Part shown: piece after piece, positions 24,124-31,543 of the stretch
Position numbering within the stretch: the stretch's first letter is position 1
Layout: every line of letters starts with the position of its first letter
Origin: a virus
Strand: one strand, 5' to 3'
Virus record (IMG/VR): IMGVR_UViG_3300007734_000675
Span: 1-39,771 of that record
DNA length: 39,771 nt
Notes under the pieces: generated by a model
What the model was told of the DNA's origin: nothing
Seen by the model: the letters and a program-made list of their open reading frames with translations, nothing else
Databases searched by the model: none
Program-made: the position numbers and the translations under genes

Positions 24124-24319
24124 TGCTATCTCCCTCGCTTGGTAAGCACGATACGCACCACGCAGTATCGTTGCCCTCTTTCACTATCTGGCCTTCAACA
24201 TCGGCCCACACTATCTCCTCCTCATCTAGCTCATCACTACATCTAAAGCACTTAATAGGCTCTACCTCCTCCTCTACCCCATAGAATACCGGGTCATTTA
24301 GCTCTGGCTCATAGCTCAT
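24116..24319 (-). CDS. Acidic zinc-ribbon protein (67 aa)
   Basis: IKCFRCSDEL and WCVSCLPSE provide two CxxC pairs about 30 residues apart in a very acidic protein. It starts in ATGA overlap with the upstream gene. It is one of several Cys-pair proteins in this block. The partner is unknown. Confidence 0.7.
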   Translation of the reverse strand: MSYEPELNDPVFYGVEEEVEPIKCFRCSDELDEEEIVWADVEGQIVKEGNDTAWCVSCLPSEGDSNE

Positions 24320-24510
24320 ACTAATTCTCCTACCTTAGTAACGGTTACGCTTTCATATTCTGGAATAGTTAAGCCATTCTGATCGGCTACACCTACTGCC
24401 CAAGCGATAATCTTGCTATCGCCTACCTCGCTATCTTGCTCGTGATAACACAAGATATTTATTACCCATTGACTGCCATAGAATCTGACCTCATACTCAT
24501 ATTCACTCAT
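24316..24510 (-). CDS. Small beta-rich protein (64 aa)
   Basis: The start at ATG 24510 overlaps the upstream stop (TAATG); an in-frame ATG at 24516 is less likely. The product has MSEYEYEVRFYGSQWVINIL, then SKIIAWAVGVADQNGL. No motif is recognised. Confidence 0.65.
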   Translation of the reverse strand: MSEYEYEVRFYGSQWVINILCYHEQDSEVGDSKIIAWAVGVADQNGLTIPEYESVTVTKVGELV

Positions 24511-24863
24511 TACCATTGCGCCCTCTCTAATCGGTACATCATCTCGCTGCCACTCTTGCTTACTATGTCACCTAGATCAATAGTTAAATCGTCCCATTCT
24601 ATAAAGTCTGCTACGTAATCTTCTAGTAGAGACTTTAGCTCTAGACCATAGGCGTAGGCTTCATCTACACTCTCATATCTATTCCACGAATTATCACTAC
24701 CGCTAGCTGTGGCCTTCTCCTCTAGCTTGTTTAGTACCTCTCTTCTATCCGACAGCTTGCTCTCTAGCGCCTTAACTACCTCGCTGCACTTATCCTTATC
24801 GAATTGTGCGACATATTCTTGCGCCATAGACGCATAAGTATTAACACTTAGTAGGTCAATCAT
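24510..24863 (-). CDS. Helical acidic protein (117 aa), unknown function
   Basis: The start at ATG 24863 overlaps the upstream stop (TAATG) and is preferred over a longer in-frame ORF. The product has a Lys/Glu-rich coiled-coil-like middle (VKALESKLSDRREVLNKLEE) and an acidic C-terminal segment (DFIEWDDLTIDLGDIV). No catalytic motif is visible. Confidence 0.65.
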   Translation of the reverse strand: MIDLLSVNTYASMAQEYVAQFDKDKCSEVVKALESKLSDRREVLNKLEEKATASGSDNSWNRYESVDEAYAYGLELKSLLEDYVADFIEWDDLTIDLGDIVSKSGSEMMYRLERAQW

Positions 24864-25006
24864 TACGCTACCTCGCTCTCTATCTTGCGTAATACCCACA
24901 GTAAAGCCTTCTCCCAACCCTCTAGCAAGGCTCTCTCTTGATTATTATCGCTCTCTATCTCTTCTCGCACACTTTCCAATTCATTTATTACGGTATCCTT
25001 TAGCAT
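24863..25006 (-). CDS. Helical acidic mini-protein (47 aa)
   Basis: It is coupled at both ends by TAATG overlaps. The product is Glu/Leu-rich, with VINELESVREEIESDNNQER, then LLEGWEKALLWVLRKIE, predicted as helices. Function is unknown. Confidence 0.6.
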   Translation of the reverse strand: MLKDTVINELESVREEIESDNNQERALLEGWEKALLWVLRKIESEVA

Positions 25007-25164
25007 TACGCAACCTCTCCCTCTATCGCTATTCTAAATTGTGCTTTAGCTTGCGCTAAGGTATAGCCATAATATGTGCGGGTAAATAGATAGGCGTTAC
25101 GGCCCTCTCCCGCTATCTGGCTTATTACATAAGCGCCACTATGCTTTACTCTCTCTATCGTCAT
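25006..25164 (-). CDS. Small protein (52 aa), first of a coupled run
   Basis: The product is MTIERVKHSGAYVISQIAGE, then RNAYLFTRTYYGYTLAQA and a helix: a strand-turn-strand-helix layout resembling small phage DNA-mimic or regulator folds, but not assignable. Upstream lies AAGGG within a 15-base leader that is repeated before the clamp gene. It is the first gene after the hairpin at 25212-25253. Confidence 0.65.
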   Translation of the reverse strand: MTIERVKHSGAYVISQIAGEGRNAYLFTRTYYGYTLAQAKAQFRIAIEGEVA

Positions 25165-25171
25165 CTCTTTC

Positions 25172-25186
25172 ACCCTTATTCTCTTA
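25172..25186 (-). promoter_or_regulatory. Repeated 15-base ribosome-site leader, copy 1
   Basis: On the minus strand this reads TAAGAGAATAAGGGT, seven bases before ATG 25164. The identical 15-mer occurs at 25890-25904, five bases before the clamp ATG. AAGGG is the likely ribosome site. Identity beyond it suggests a duplicated or selected translation leader. Confidence 0.6.
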
Positions 25187-25211
25187 ACTATCTCACTAGC
25201 TCTTAGTAAGA

Positions 25212-25253
25212 TACTACCTTACTCTACCCTATAGAGGATAGAATAAGATAGTA
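25212..25253 (-). other. 18-pair RNA hairpin specific to the minus-strand transcript
   Basis: The 18-base arms (25212-25229 and 25236-25253) with a six-base loop pair fully in minus-strand RNA using three G-U wobbles. In plus-strand RNA those would be mismatches. It sits 11 bases after the clamp stop. No T-run follows, so it may be an RNA-processing or mRNA-stability element separating clamp and mini-gene expression. Confidence 0.6.
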
Positions 25254-25263
25254 CGCCACTAAA

Positions 25264-25884
25264 TTAGATTACACGCATAGGCATAAGCAGCGCACGCCAC
25301 TCTACTTTAGTCACCGGTAAGTGAATAAGCATAGGCTTACCTTGTCCTATAAACTCTACTCTTACCGCGTTAGCCTTACCCGCTATCTTCGCATAGTCTG
25401 CCATAAATGCGGGGTTAAAATTGACCTCGCCTAAGTCTGCTCTCTCTTGATTATTTAGTAAGGTATCGAAAGAGGGAGGGTAAGTAGCGTCTAACACGGT
25501 AAGAGTAATAGAGCTACCATTCACACTTACGGTTAAGAGGTCACCGATACGGTTAAGGCTAACCTTACCGCTTATCTTGCCCTCTTTCGCTATCGCTATC
25601 ACTCTCTTAATATCCTCTAAGGATACTAGGCTAGTGGCTAAGTCTCCACTCTCTATCTCGATTCTGCCCTCGATTAGTCTAAACCGATCGGTAGCACGTG
25701 CAACTAGGTACCCGCTTACACTCTCTAATTGTGCGCTATTGAGAGCGCGTAGGCTCTTATCCTTAGAAGAGTGCGTGATAGTGCCCTCTAATAGCTCAAT
25801 GAGAGCGCTAGCGCTAACCTCTACGCTATCGCTCACGCTCTCCCTCTCTCCCTCTACCGCTCTATTCTGCTCTATTGTGTCCAT
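25264..25884 (-). CDS. Shortened beta sliding-clamp-like protein
   Basis: This 206-residue protein has the pattern YLVARATDRFRLIEGRIEIE, SLEDIKRVIAIA and TLTVLDATYPPSFDTLL. Then come FNPAFMADYAKIAG, KPMLIHLP and the terminal WRALLMPMRV. This is the domain II/III pattern of DnaN, including the LMPMR end. DnaN has about 370 residues, so roughly one domain is missing. It may form a ring as a multimer. The ATG at 25884 has AAGGGT five bases upstream. No phage DNA polymerase is encoded, so it probably tethers the host polymerase. Confidence 0.8.
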   Translation of the reverse strand: MDTIEQNRAVEGERESVSDSVEVSASALIELLEGTITHSSKDKSLRALNSAQLESVSGYLVARATDRFRLIEGRIEIESGDLATSLVSLEDIKRVIAIAKEGKISGKVSLNRIGDLLTVSVNGSSITLTVLDATYPPSFDTLLNNQERADLGEVNFNPAFMADYAKIAGKANAVRVEFIGQGKPMLIHLPVTKVEWRALLMPMRVI

Positions 25885-25889
25885 TATCT

Positions 25890-25904
25890 ACCCTTATTCT
25901 CTTA
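25890..25904 (-). promoter_or_regulatory. Repeated 15-base ribosome-site leader, copy 2
   Basis: This is identical to the element at 25172-25186 and is placed five bases before the clamp start codon. See that entry for the shared sequence. Confidence 0.6.
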
Positions 25905-25930
25905 GTTATCCGGCTAGGTACCGGCTACCT

Positions 25931-25952
25931 CTCTCCCGCTTACGCGGGAGAG
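25931..25952. other. Perfect 9-pair hairpin upstream of the clamp gene
   Basis: CTCTCCCGC-TTAC-GCGGGAGAG lies in the 81-base gap before the clamp gene. Flanking CTAGGTA and TACCTAG can form an outer stem. The core GCTTACGCG resembles TTACGG-containing repeats at 15641 and 27400. It could be a terminator-less attenuator or a protein site. Confidence 0.65.
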
Positions 25953-25965
25953 GATAGTCACCTAC

Positions 25966-26124
25966 CTAGTGAAAGTCTGGCCCGTAGCACTCTAAGAGAG
26001 TGCCTAGACAGTATCCTCTCCCCTCTACGTACCATAAGTGGCCCGATAGATACCAGATACCGGCAAGAGCTAGCCCTATGACTATCCCTAGCACTAAGTG
26101 CCCTCTAGGGGTTAGGTTACTCAT
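25966..26124 (-). CDS. Single-pass membrane protein (52 aa)
   Basis: The start at ATG 26124 lies in an ATGAGTAA overlap with the upstream gene, preferred over a longer ORF. The product has a hydrophobic helix (HLVLGIVIGLALAGIWYL) and a C-terminal tail with two Cys (YCLGTLLECYG). It may alter the host envelope or exclude other phages, but function is unknown. Confidence 0.65.
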   Translation of the reverse strand: MSNLTPRGHLVLGIVIGLALAGIWYLSGHLWYVEGRGYCLGTLLECYGPDFH

Positions 26125-26479
26125 AAGATATCCCCTCGATGATGTTGCGGGCATAATCGTAAGCGGGCTCAAAATCGAATACGGGAAGAGTAGCCGTATC
26201 AAACCAGTCACTGAACCGATACGTCACCGATATAATCTGGCTACCTAAGTGCTTTACCTCTAGGTAAGAGCTAGGCCCTCCATAGCTTAGACATATACTA
26301 GTGAGTTGATAGGTGTCTACCGATAGCGCGATGTCGTTGAAGTGCTCATCACTATTAGGGTCATTAGATAGTTGCGTTAGCTCTTCATTAAGTGAGACTA
26401 GCTCATTCTTAATTCTATCCGCGCAATTCTTAGCCTTAATAGCCTTTAGCTCTTCGCCTAGTTCATCTACTTTACTCAT
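26117..26479 (-). CDS. Unknown protein with N-terminal coiled coil (120 aa)
   Basis: ATG 26479 is preferred over ATG 26497 because AAGGATAAGG lies just before it. The product has an N-terminal Lys/Glu helix (VDELGEELKAIKAK, then NELVSLNEELTQLSND) and a beta-rich C-terminal half (YQLTSICLSYGGPSSYLEV). No family is recognised. ATTAGAGC and GCTCTAAT around 26496-26526 could fold over the upper start codon. Confidence 0.65.
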   Translation of the reverse strand: MSKVDELGEELKAIKAKNCADRIKNELVSLNEELTQLSNDPNSDEHFNDIALSVDTYQLTSICLSYGGPSSYLEVKHLGSQIISVTYRFSDWFDTATLPVFDFEPAYDYARNIIEGISYE

Positions 26480-26586
26480 ATCCTTATCCTTATCCATTAG
26501 AGCGGGTAGGTAGGTAATGCTCTAATAGGTTAAAGGTATACGGTATAGGGCAAGAGTGCAACTACCTAGCGCGGGCAATTCTGCCC

Positions 26587-26787
26587 CTATTTAATTGGAT
26601 CCATAGAATAGGGGGAGAGGATAGCTACCGCCAAACGGTCATACTTATCACCGTGAGATGCCCGCTCTAGGCTCTTAGGTGTAACCGCGTTAGGCGTATC
26701 CCTTGAGTAGAGGATAACCCACACCATAAGAGAGTGAGTAGAGCGGATAGACAAGCGGTAAGCGAGTGGGTGTGTAGTTGCATTCAT
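26587..26787 (-). CDS. First gene of the leftward operon (66 aa), unknown function
   Basis: The ATG at 26787 has AAGGAG about 10 bases upstream. The product has HPLAYRLSIRSTHSLMVWVI and TPKSLERASHGDKYDRLAV, a compact mixed fold without known motif. It is the promoter-proximal gene of the leftward block, a usual place for early host-takeover proteins, which is inference only. Confidence 0.65.
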   Translation of the reverse strand: MNATTHPLAYRLSIRSTHSLMVWVILYSRDTPNAVTPKSLERASHGDKYDRLAVAILSPYSMDPIK

Positions 26788-27101
26788 TAGGTAAGTCTCC
26801 TTAGTAGTCGGTTACTTACTTACTCACTCTTGGCGGTTTATATGTTAAGAGCTCACGGGTAGAGCGCTTACTTAATGGCGAGAGGGTTAAGGGTTAGGGG
26901 TCACGGGGTCGCCGTAGCCGTAGCACGCCCTCCCACTTCTTCTTAGACATACCGCCCGATTATGTCCAACCCTAACGGTAAGGTGGAGGGTTAGACTGGA
27001 AAACACCACCCCCCGTTGTTGAATACCAGGCGGGCGGGTCCTGTACTCCCACAATAAATATATTTCCTAAAGTGAGATCCGATATAGCTTTGACCTGCAC
27101 T

Positions 27102-27130
27102 TATATACTGTAATAGATGATGTGATGTAA
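27102..27130 (-). promoter_or_regulatory. Candidate leftward early promoter
   Basis: On the minus strand TTACAT (27130-27125) and TATATA (27107-27102) are separated by 17 bases. It would drive the leftward operon from about 310 bases upstream of its first gene. The -35 overlaps the CRP-type palindrome, so binding there could repress this promoter. Confidence 0.35.
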
Positions 27131-27137
27131 CTCACAT
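27120..27137. promoter_or_regulatory. CRP/GlxR-type operator
   Basis: ATGTGATGTAACTCACAT is a perfect interrupted palindrome that contains TGTGA-N6-TCACA. That is the consensus for CRP-family regulators including actinobacterial GlxR and mycobacterial Crp. It lies in the AT-rich promoter zone between the divergent operons. No phage CRP protein is encoded, so a host cAMP-responsive regulator would be the binder. Confidence 0.65.
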
Positions 27138-27221
27138 TCTAAAAGCGGGAAATCACCTATTTTTTCTGTCTTATATATAGTATACCCGTAAAATAAGTTG
27201 TGATGAATTTTACCTACGGTT

Positions 27222-27324
27222 GGCCTCTAGCGAGGCCCCTAGGCCGAGTCCTGACTTACCCCTCAGTTCGCTGTAGCTCCCTCGGGCGCTAAGCCCGAAC
27301 TGATTACGGTGCTTCGCACCTTTT
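27222..27324. other. Cluster of hairpins, possible structured RNA
   Basis: Three stems follow in a row. GGCCTC-TAGC-GAGGCC is at 27222-27237. TCGGGC-GCTAA-GCCCGA at 27282-27298 competes with a longer stem TCAGTTCG/CGAACTGA at 27263-27303. GGTGC-TTC-GCACC plus TTTT at 27308-27324 resembles a small terminator. It does not fold as a tRNA by eye. It could be a short non-coding RNA, a leader attenuator or a packaging site. Confidence 0.45.
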
Positions 27325-27365
27325 CTAAACGGGATAGTTCTATCAAAATCTTGATCGCCTAGTAT

Positions 27366-27393
27366 TTGGAAAATTTACCGAAACTAGTATAAA
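27366..27393 (+). promoter_or_regulatory. Candidate promoter of the packaging/structural operon
   Basis: TTGGAA (27366-27371), a 16-base spacer and TATAAA (27388-27393) form a sigma-A-like promoter. It ends 36 bases before the GTG of the terminase gene. AAAGGAG at 27419-27425 is the ribosome site. Confidence 0.5.
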
Positions 27394-27429
27394 TGAAATC
27401 CGCTTACGGCGTTTTTCAAAAGGAGATAC

Positions 27430-29295
27430 GTGGCTGATAATTCAGCAGATATTGCCAAGCGTATTATCCTTGGATGTGTAGCAGAAGGTATGACCATAGA
27501 CGCGGCCTGTCAGTCGGCCGGTAAGTCTATGAAGACTTATGAGTACTACCGCCGCACCGATAAGATATTTTCAGACAAGGTAGATAGAACACGCCTTGGT
27601 CTAAAGGACAAGCAGTTTGCCGGTGGTGACGTCCACGACATTAGCTTTGCAGAGTTTAGAAAGCGCTTCCTGCACTCAGAGACTTTTCCGCATCAGCAAA
27701 ACCTAGTAGATATGATCCAGACGGGTAAACCCTCTTGGCTCCATCCTAGTATGAAGTATGAGCCAGGTGTGGCTAACAACCGCATCTTGCTCAACATCCC
27801 GCCTAACCACGCCAAGTCAATGACCATCACGGTTGACTACGTGACTTGGCAAGTAGCTCAGAACCCTAACTTTAGAGTACTCATAGTTTCCCAGACTCAG
27901 CGCCTTGCCTCCGACTTTCTCTACGCCATCAAGCAACGCCTGACTCATCCTATGTATGAAGACCTCCAGAGCGCTTATGCTGCTGGCGTAGGGTTTAACT
28001 CTAAGTCTGCTTCTTGGCAAGCCACCCGTATCACCTTTGGTGATGAGCTACGTGAGACTGGTGAAAAAGACCCCAACATCGAAGCAGTTGGCATTGGTGG
28101 TCAGATTTACGGCAAGCGTGCCGATATGATTATTGTAGATGACGCTGTGACCTTATCTAATGCTAATGACTTTGAACGACAGATTAAGTGGTTAACACAG
28201 GACGTACGCTCCCGTCTTAACCCTACTGGTAAGTTAATTATTATTGGTACACGCGTTGCCTCGGTAGACTTATACAAGGAACTACGCAACGAGGACAGAT
28301 ACCCTGGTGGTATTGTCCCTTGGTCATATCTGGCTATGCCAGCTCTTTTAACTGTAGATGATAACCCTGATAAATGGGAGACTCTTTGGCCTGCTTCCGA
28401 TCAACCATTTGATGGACAGAAGGAAGAAGAAAAAGATTTAGATACTGGACTCTATCCTAGATGGAATGGGCGCAACCTTTACAATGAGCGCCAATCTATG
28501 GATGCTAGTACCTGGGCTTTAATCTATCAACAGCAAGATATTTCAGATGATGCCGCCTTTGACCCAGTATGTGTTCGTGGCTCTATTGATGGTATGCGAA
28601 AGTCTGGCAACCTAACTGGGGGCCACCCAGGACATCCAAAAGATTTGAACGGCTTTACTTATATCTGCGGCCTAGACCCAGCGATGATTGGTGATACCGC
28701 AGCTATCTGTTATGCCATTGACCGCCAAACTAAGAAGAGGTACATAGTAGATGCTATTAAAATTAGCAGACCGTCTCCGGCTGCTATCCGTAATCTTATC
28801 TTTGATTGGACATCCCTCTACTCTCCCTCAGAGTGGATCGTTGAAAAAAACGCCTTCCAATCCTTCTTAACACAAGACGAAGGCATCCGTATGCACTTAG
28901 CATCACGCGGCGTTCAATTCAAAGAACACCATACTGGTTCTAATAAATGGGATGCAGGTTTTGGTGTGGCATCTATGTCTACCCTCTTTGGTACTAAACA
29001 GTTCGATGGCAAGCACCATAGAGATAATCTGATACACCTTCCCAGTGACCAGACAGAAAACATTAAGTCTTTAATAGAGCAGTTAGTTACTTGGTCACCT
29101 ACCACCAAGGGTAAGACTGACCTAGTAATGGCTCTGTGGTTCTGTGAGATTAGAGCACGAGAGATGCTCAACTATGGTCAGTACGCCACCCATCATATGA
29201 AAAACCCTTTCCTATCTCGCCAAGAGGTAGGCAAACGAACAGTCATCAACTTAGATGAAGCCTTCGCCGAACAAAACCGTATGCAAGTAATCTAA
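27430..29295 (+). CDS. terL: Terminase large subunit with N-terminal HTH extension
   Basis: The product is 621 residues from GTG 27430. IPPNHAKS (124-130) is the Walker A of terminase ATPases, GKRADMIIVDDAV (D237-D238) is Walker B, and GLDPAMIGDTA (D416) opens the nuclease domain. Residues about 10-55 (AEGMTIDAACQSAGKSMKTY) look like a small-terminase-type helix-turn-helix, and no separate small-subunit gene was seen nearby. It cuts and pumps DNA into the procapsid at the portal encoded downstream. Confidence 0.92.
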   Translation: MADNSADIAKRIILGCVAEGMTIDAACQSAGKSMKTYEYYRRTDKIFSDKVDRTRLGLKDKQFAGGDVHDISFAEFRKRFLHSETFPHQQNLVDMIQTGKPSWLHPSMKYEPGVANNRILLNIPPNHAKSMTITVDYVTWQVAQNPNFRVLIVSQTQRLASDFLYAIKQRLTHPMYEDLQSAYAAGVGFNSKSASWQATRITFGDELRETGEKDPNIEAVGIGGQIYGKRADMIIVDDAVTLSNANDFERQIKWLTQDVRSRLNPTGKLIIIGTRVASVDLYKELRNEDRYPGGIVPWSYLAMPALLTVDDNPDKWETLWPASDQPFDGQKEEEKDLDTGLYPRWNGRNLYNERQSMDASTWALIYQQQDISDDAAFDPVCVRGSIDGMRKSGNLTGGHPGHPKDLNGFTYICGLDPAMIGDTAAICYAIDRQTKKRYIVDAIKISRPSPAAIRNLIFDWTSLYSPSEWIVEKNAFQSFLTQDEGIRMHLASRGVQFKEHHTGSNKWDAGFGVASMSTLFGTKQFDGKHHRDNLIHLPSDQTENIKSLIEQLVTWSPTTKGKTDLVMALWFCEIRAREMLNYGQYATHHMKNPFLSRQEVGKRTVINLDEAFAEQNRMQVI

Positions 29296-29305
29296 GGAGA
29301 AGACA

Positions 29306-29755
29306 ATGGCAAAGAAAAAAGAGATGAGCACTGCTGAAAAAGCAAAGGCTGCTCGTGCTAAAGCATCAGGCAAGGTTGAAATTAAAACTATTAAAGATAC
29401 TGGATTTGTTAAAGGTTTAACGGAACGACCTTCTGATAAAAAATACAGTACACAAGCAACTGTTTTAGCTAAGGCTAAGAAACTTACTCCAACTAAAGTT
29501 GAAAACCTTTATATGGAAGGTCCAGATATGGTTACAAAAGCATCTGTTAAAAAAGTAGATGCAGACGCTTACAATCTTTTAGCAAAGCGTGCTAAGGCTG
29601 CAGGCCTTAAGGGTAAAGAAGCAGAAGCTGCAATTAGCAAAGCAATCAAAGCCGTATCTTCTCGTATGACTAATGACCGCCAACGCACAGCATCACGTGG
29701 CGAAGCAATCGTTCGTCGTGAAGCCAAGAAGCGTAGCGGCACAAACCTAGGATAA
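29306..29755 (+). CDS. Highly basic protein between terminase and portal
   Basis: This 149-residue protein is very rich in Lys, Arg and Ala, with NLLAKRAKAAGLKGKEAEAA and RTASRGEAIVRREAKKRS. AAGGAGA precedes the ATG. Basic proteins here may bind packaged DNA or the packaging complex, or stand in for a small terminase. No family is recognised. Confidence 0.7.
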   Translation: MAKKKEMSTAEKAKAARAKASGKVEIKTIKDTGFVKGLTERPSDKKYSTQATVLAKAKKLTPTKVENLYMEGPDMVTKASVKKVDADAYNLLAKRAKAAGLKGKEAEAAISKAIKAVSSRMTNDRQRTASRGEAIVRREAKKRSGTNLG

Positions 29756-29764
29756 GGAACACCA

Positions 29765-31525
29765 TTGTTATCAGTCAAAGAAGTAGACGCTAAGCTAGCA
29801 CGCTTACGTACGCGCTCATCAGCGCGAGATCAACGTATGCGTGATGTGCTATCCGTGCGTCAAGGCGATATCTCTAAGGTATTTCCATCTATGTTTTCAG
29901 AGGACTATCCAAAGCCTCTGGTTGCAAACTTCATTGACGTAGCAGCACGTGATTTAGCAGAGGCTATGGCGCCCTTGCCATCCTTTAACTGTTCAGCAAC
30001 TAATATGGTTTCCGATACTGCTCGCAAAGCAGCAGATACTAGAACTCGTATTGCCAATTTTTACGTTTCAAACTCTGACTTACAACTACAGATGTATACA
30101 GCAGCCGACTGGTATAACACTTACGGTATGTGTGTTGCTATGGTTGAGATGGATTACGATGATAACAACCCACGCATCCGTATGCTCAATCCATTTGGAG
30201 TCTATCCAGAGCTAGACCGCTATGGTCGCACTCTATCTTTGACTCAAGTTATTATCAGCGATGCTGAAACATTAGCTGCCCAGTACCCAGAGTTCTATAA
30301 TGAGATCCTTGGTAGAAACAACTATCAACTAAGTTCTCCTTATGTCTCAATGGTTAAATACCACGACAAAGACCAAGACCTACTTTACTTACCAGAACGT
30401 AAAAACTTAGTTCTTTCCCAGACTCCCAACATTCTTGGTAAGTCTATGGCACGTACTGTAATGCGCTCTTCACTAGATGGAGAAGCACGTGGTCAGTTTG
30501 ATGATGTACTCTCCGTTCAACTTGCTCGTGCTCGCTTTGCAATCCTACAGATTCAAGCAGCAGAAAAATCTATTCAAGCACCAATTGCTATTCCACAAGA
30601 TGTGCAAGAGTTGGCCCTTGGACCAGATGCCATTATGCGCTCTGCTAATCCACAAGGCATCCGTCGTGTTCCATTAGAACTACCACCTGGAGTCTTCCAA
30701 GAATCAGGTGTACTTGAGCGTGAATTACGTTTAGGCTCTCGTTACCCAGAGTCTCGCTCTGGTAACATTGACGCATCAGTTGTTACTGGTCGCGGAGTAC
30801 AAGCATTACAAGCAGGCTTTGACACACAGATCAAAGCAGCACAAGCACAGTTTGCTAGAATCTTTACTGAACTTTTATCTCTTTGCTTTGAAGCAGATGA
30901 GAAAGTCTTTGGTGGAATCCCTAAGACTATTAAGGGAACCGATGACGGTACACCTTATGTGTTAAAATACATACCTTCTCGTGATATTAAAAGCGAGTAC
31001 GGTGTAGATGTACGCTATGGAATTATGTCTGGTATGGACCCTAACCGTGCCATCATTGCTTTACTACAAATGAGAAGTGACAAGTTAGTCTCACGCGACT
31101 ATGTACGCCGTGAGATTCCTATGGACCTTAACGTCACTCAGGAGGAACAACGTGTTGATATTGAAGAAATGCGCGACTCTTTGCGTGTTGCTGTTGCACA
31201 GTATGCTCAGGCGATACCTTCCCTCGCAGCGCAAGGCCAAGACCCTTCCGAGATTATCAGCCGTATCGCAACTGTTATCCAAGGTCGCCAAAAGGGACAA
31301 GCCCTAGAAAACATTATTGAAAAAGCATTTATGCCAACACCACCACCGGCAGGATCACCAATGCCACCTATGGCACCTGGTATGCCACCTCAACTTCCAG
31401 CAGCAGGTGCGGCCCCCGCTCCTGCCTCGCAGCAACCTCCACAAGAACAAGCTGGTCAGGCCCCTGCTGCTGGTCAAAAACCCGATATAGCCCAACTACT
31501 AGCTGGTATTACCGGCGCAGCATAA
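29765..31525 (+). CDS. Portal protein
   Basis: The product is 586 residues from TTG 29765, behind AAGGA. The size, the place after the terminase, a conserved-looking body (FIDVAARDLAEAMAPLP, NPFGVYPELDRYG, SVVTGRGVQALQAG-like) and a Pro/Ala/Gln-rich flexible C-terminus fit podovirus-type portals. These form the 12-fold ring at one capsid vertex and gate DNA entry. Assignment rests on order and composition rather than a short signature motif. Confidence 0.8.
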   Translation: MLSVKEVDAKLARLRTRSSARDQRMRDVLSVRQGDISKVFPSMFSEDYPKPLVANFIDVAARDLAEAMAPLPSFNCSATNMVSDTARKAADTRTRIANFYVSNSDLQLQMYTAADWYNTYGMCVAMVEMDYDDNNPRIRMLNPFGVYPELDRYGRTLSLTQVIISDAETLAAQYPEFYNEILGRNNYQLSSPYVSMVKYHDKDQDLLYLPERKNLVLSQTPNILGKSMARTVMRSSLDGEARGQFDDVLSVQLARARFAILQIQAAEKSIQAPIAIPQDVQELALGPDAIMRSANPQGIRRVPLELPPGVFQESGVLERELRLGSRYPESRSGNIDASVVTGRGVQALQAGFDTQIKAAQAQFARIFTELLSLCFEADEKVFGGIPKTIKGTDDGTPYVLKYIPSRDIKSEYGVDVRYGIMSGMDPNRAIIALLQMRSDKLVSRDYVRREIPMDLNVTQEEQRVDIEEMRDSLRVAVAQYAQAIPSLAAQGQDPSEIISRIATVIQGRQKGQALENIIEKAFMPTPPPAGSPMPPMAPGMPPQLPAAGAAPAPASQQPPQEQAGQAPAAGQKPDIAQLLAGITGAA

Positions 31526-31543
31526 ATAAGAGGAGGTGTAAAT

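Larger units (their letters stand above)
26788..27429. other. Non-coding divergent control region
   Basis: This stretch of 642 bases has no convincing gene; the longest attractive minus-strand ORF is 18 codons. The left part is GC-rich. The middle (27040-27210) is AT-rich with promoter-like elements and the CRP-type palindrome. The right part carries stacked hairpins and the promoter of the terminase gene. It separates the leftward early operon from the rightward packaging operon. It could also contain the replication origin or packaging site, which is not demonstrable by eye. Confidence 0.75.

Noticed and set aside
25577-25957. Plus-strand ORF of 126 codons opposite the clamp gene.
   Set aside because: Ser/Leu-rich shadow of the clamp gene; no ribosome site and wrong orientation for the block.
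26890-26960. Minus-strand 18-codon ORF (MSKKKWEGVLRLRRPRDP) in the control region.
   Set aside because: Too short and without a ribosome site or coupling to a neighbour; left as non-coding.
27263-27320. Possible tRNA in the hairpin cluster.
   Set aside because: No T-loop GTTCRA motif in the correct place, no acceptor stem and no consistent cloverleaf.
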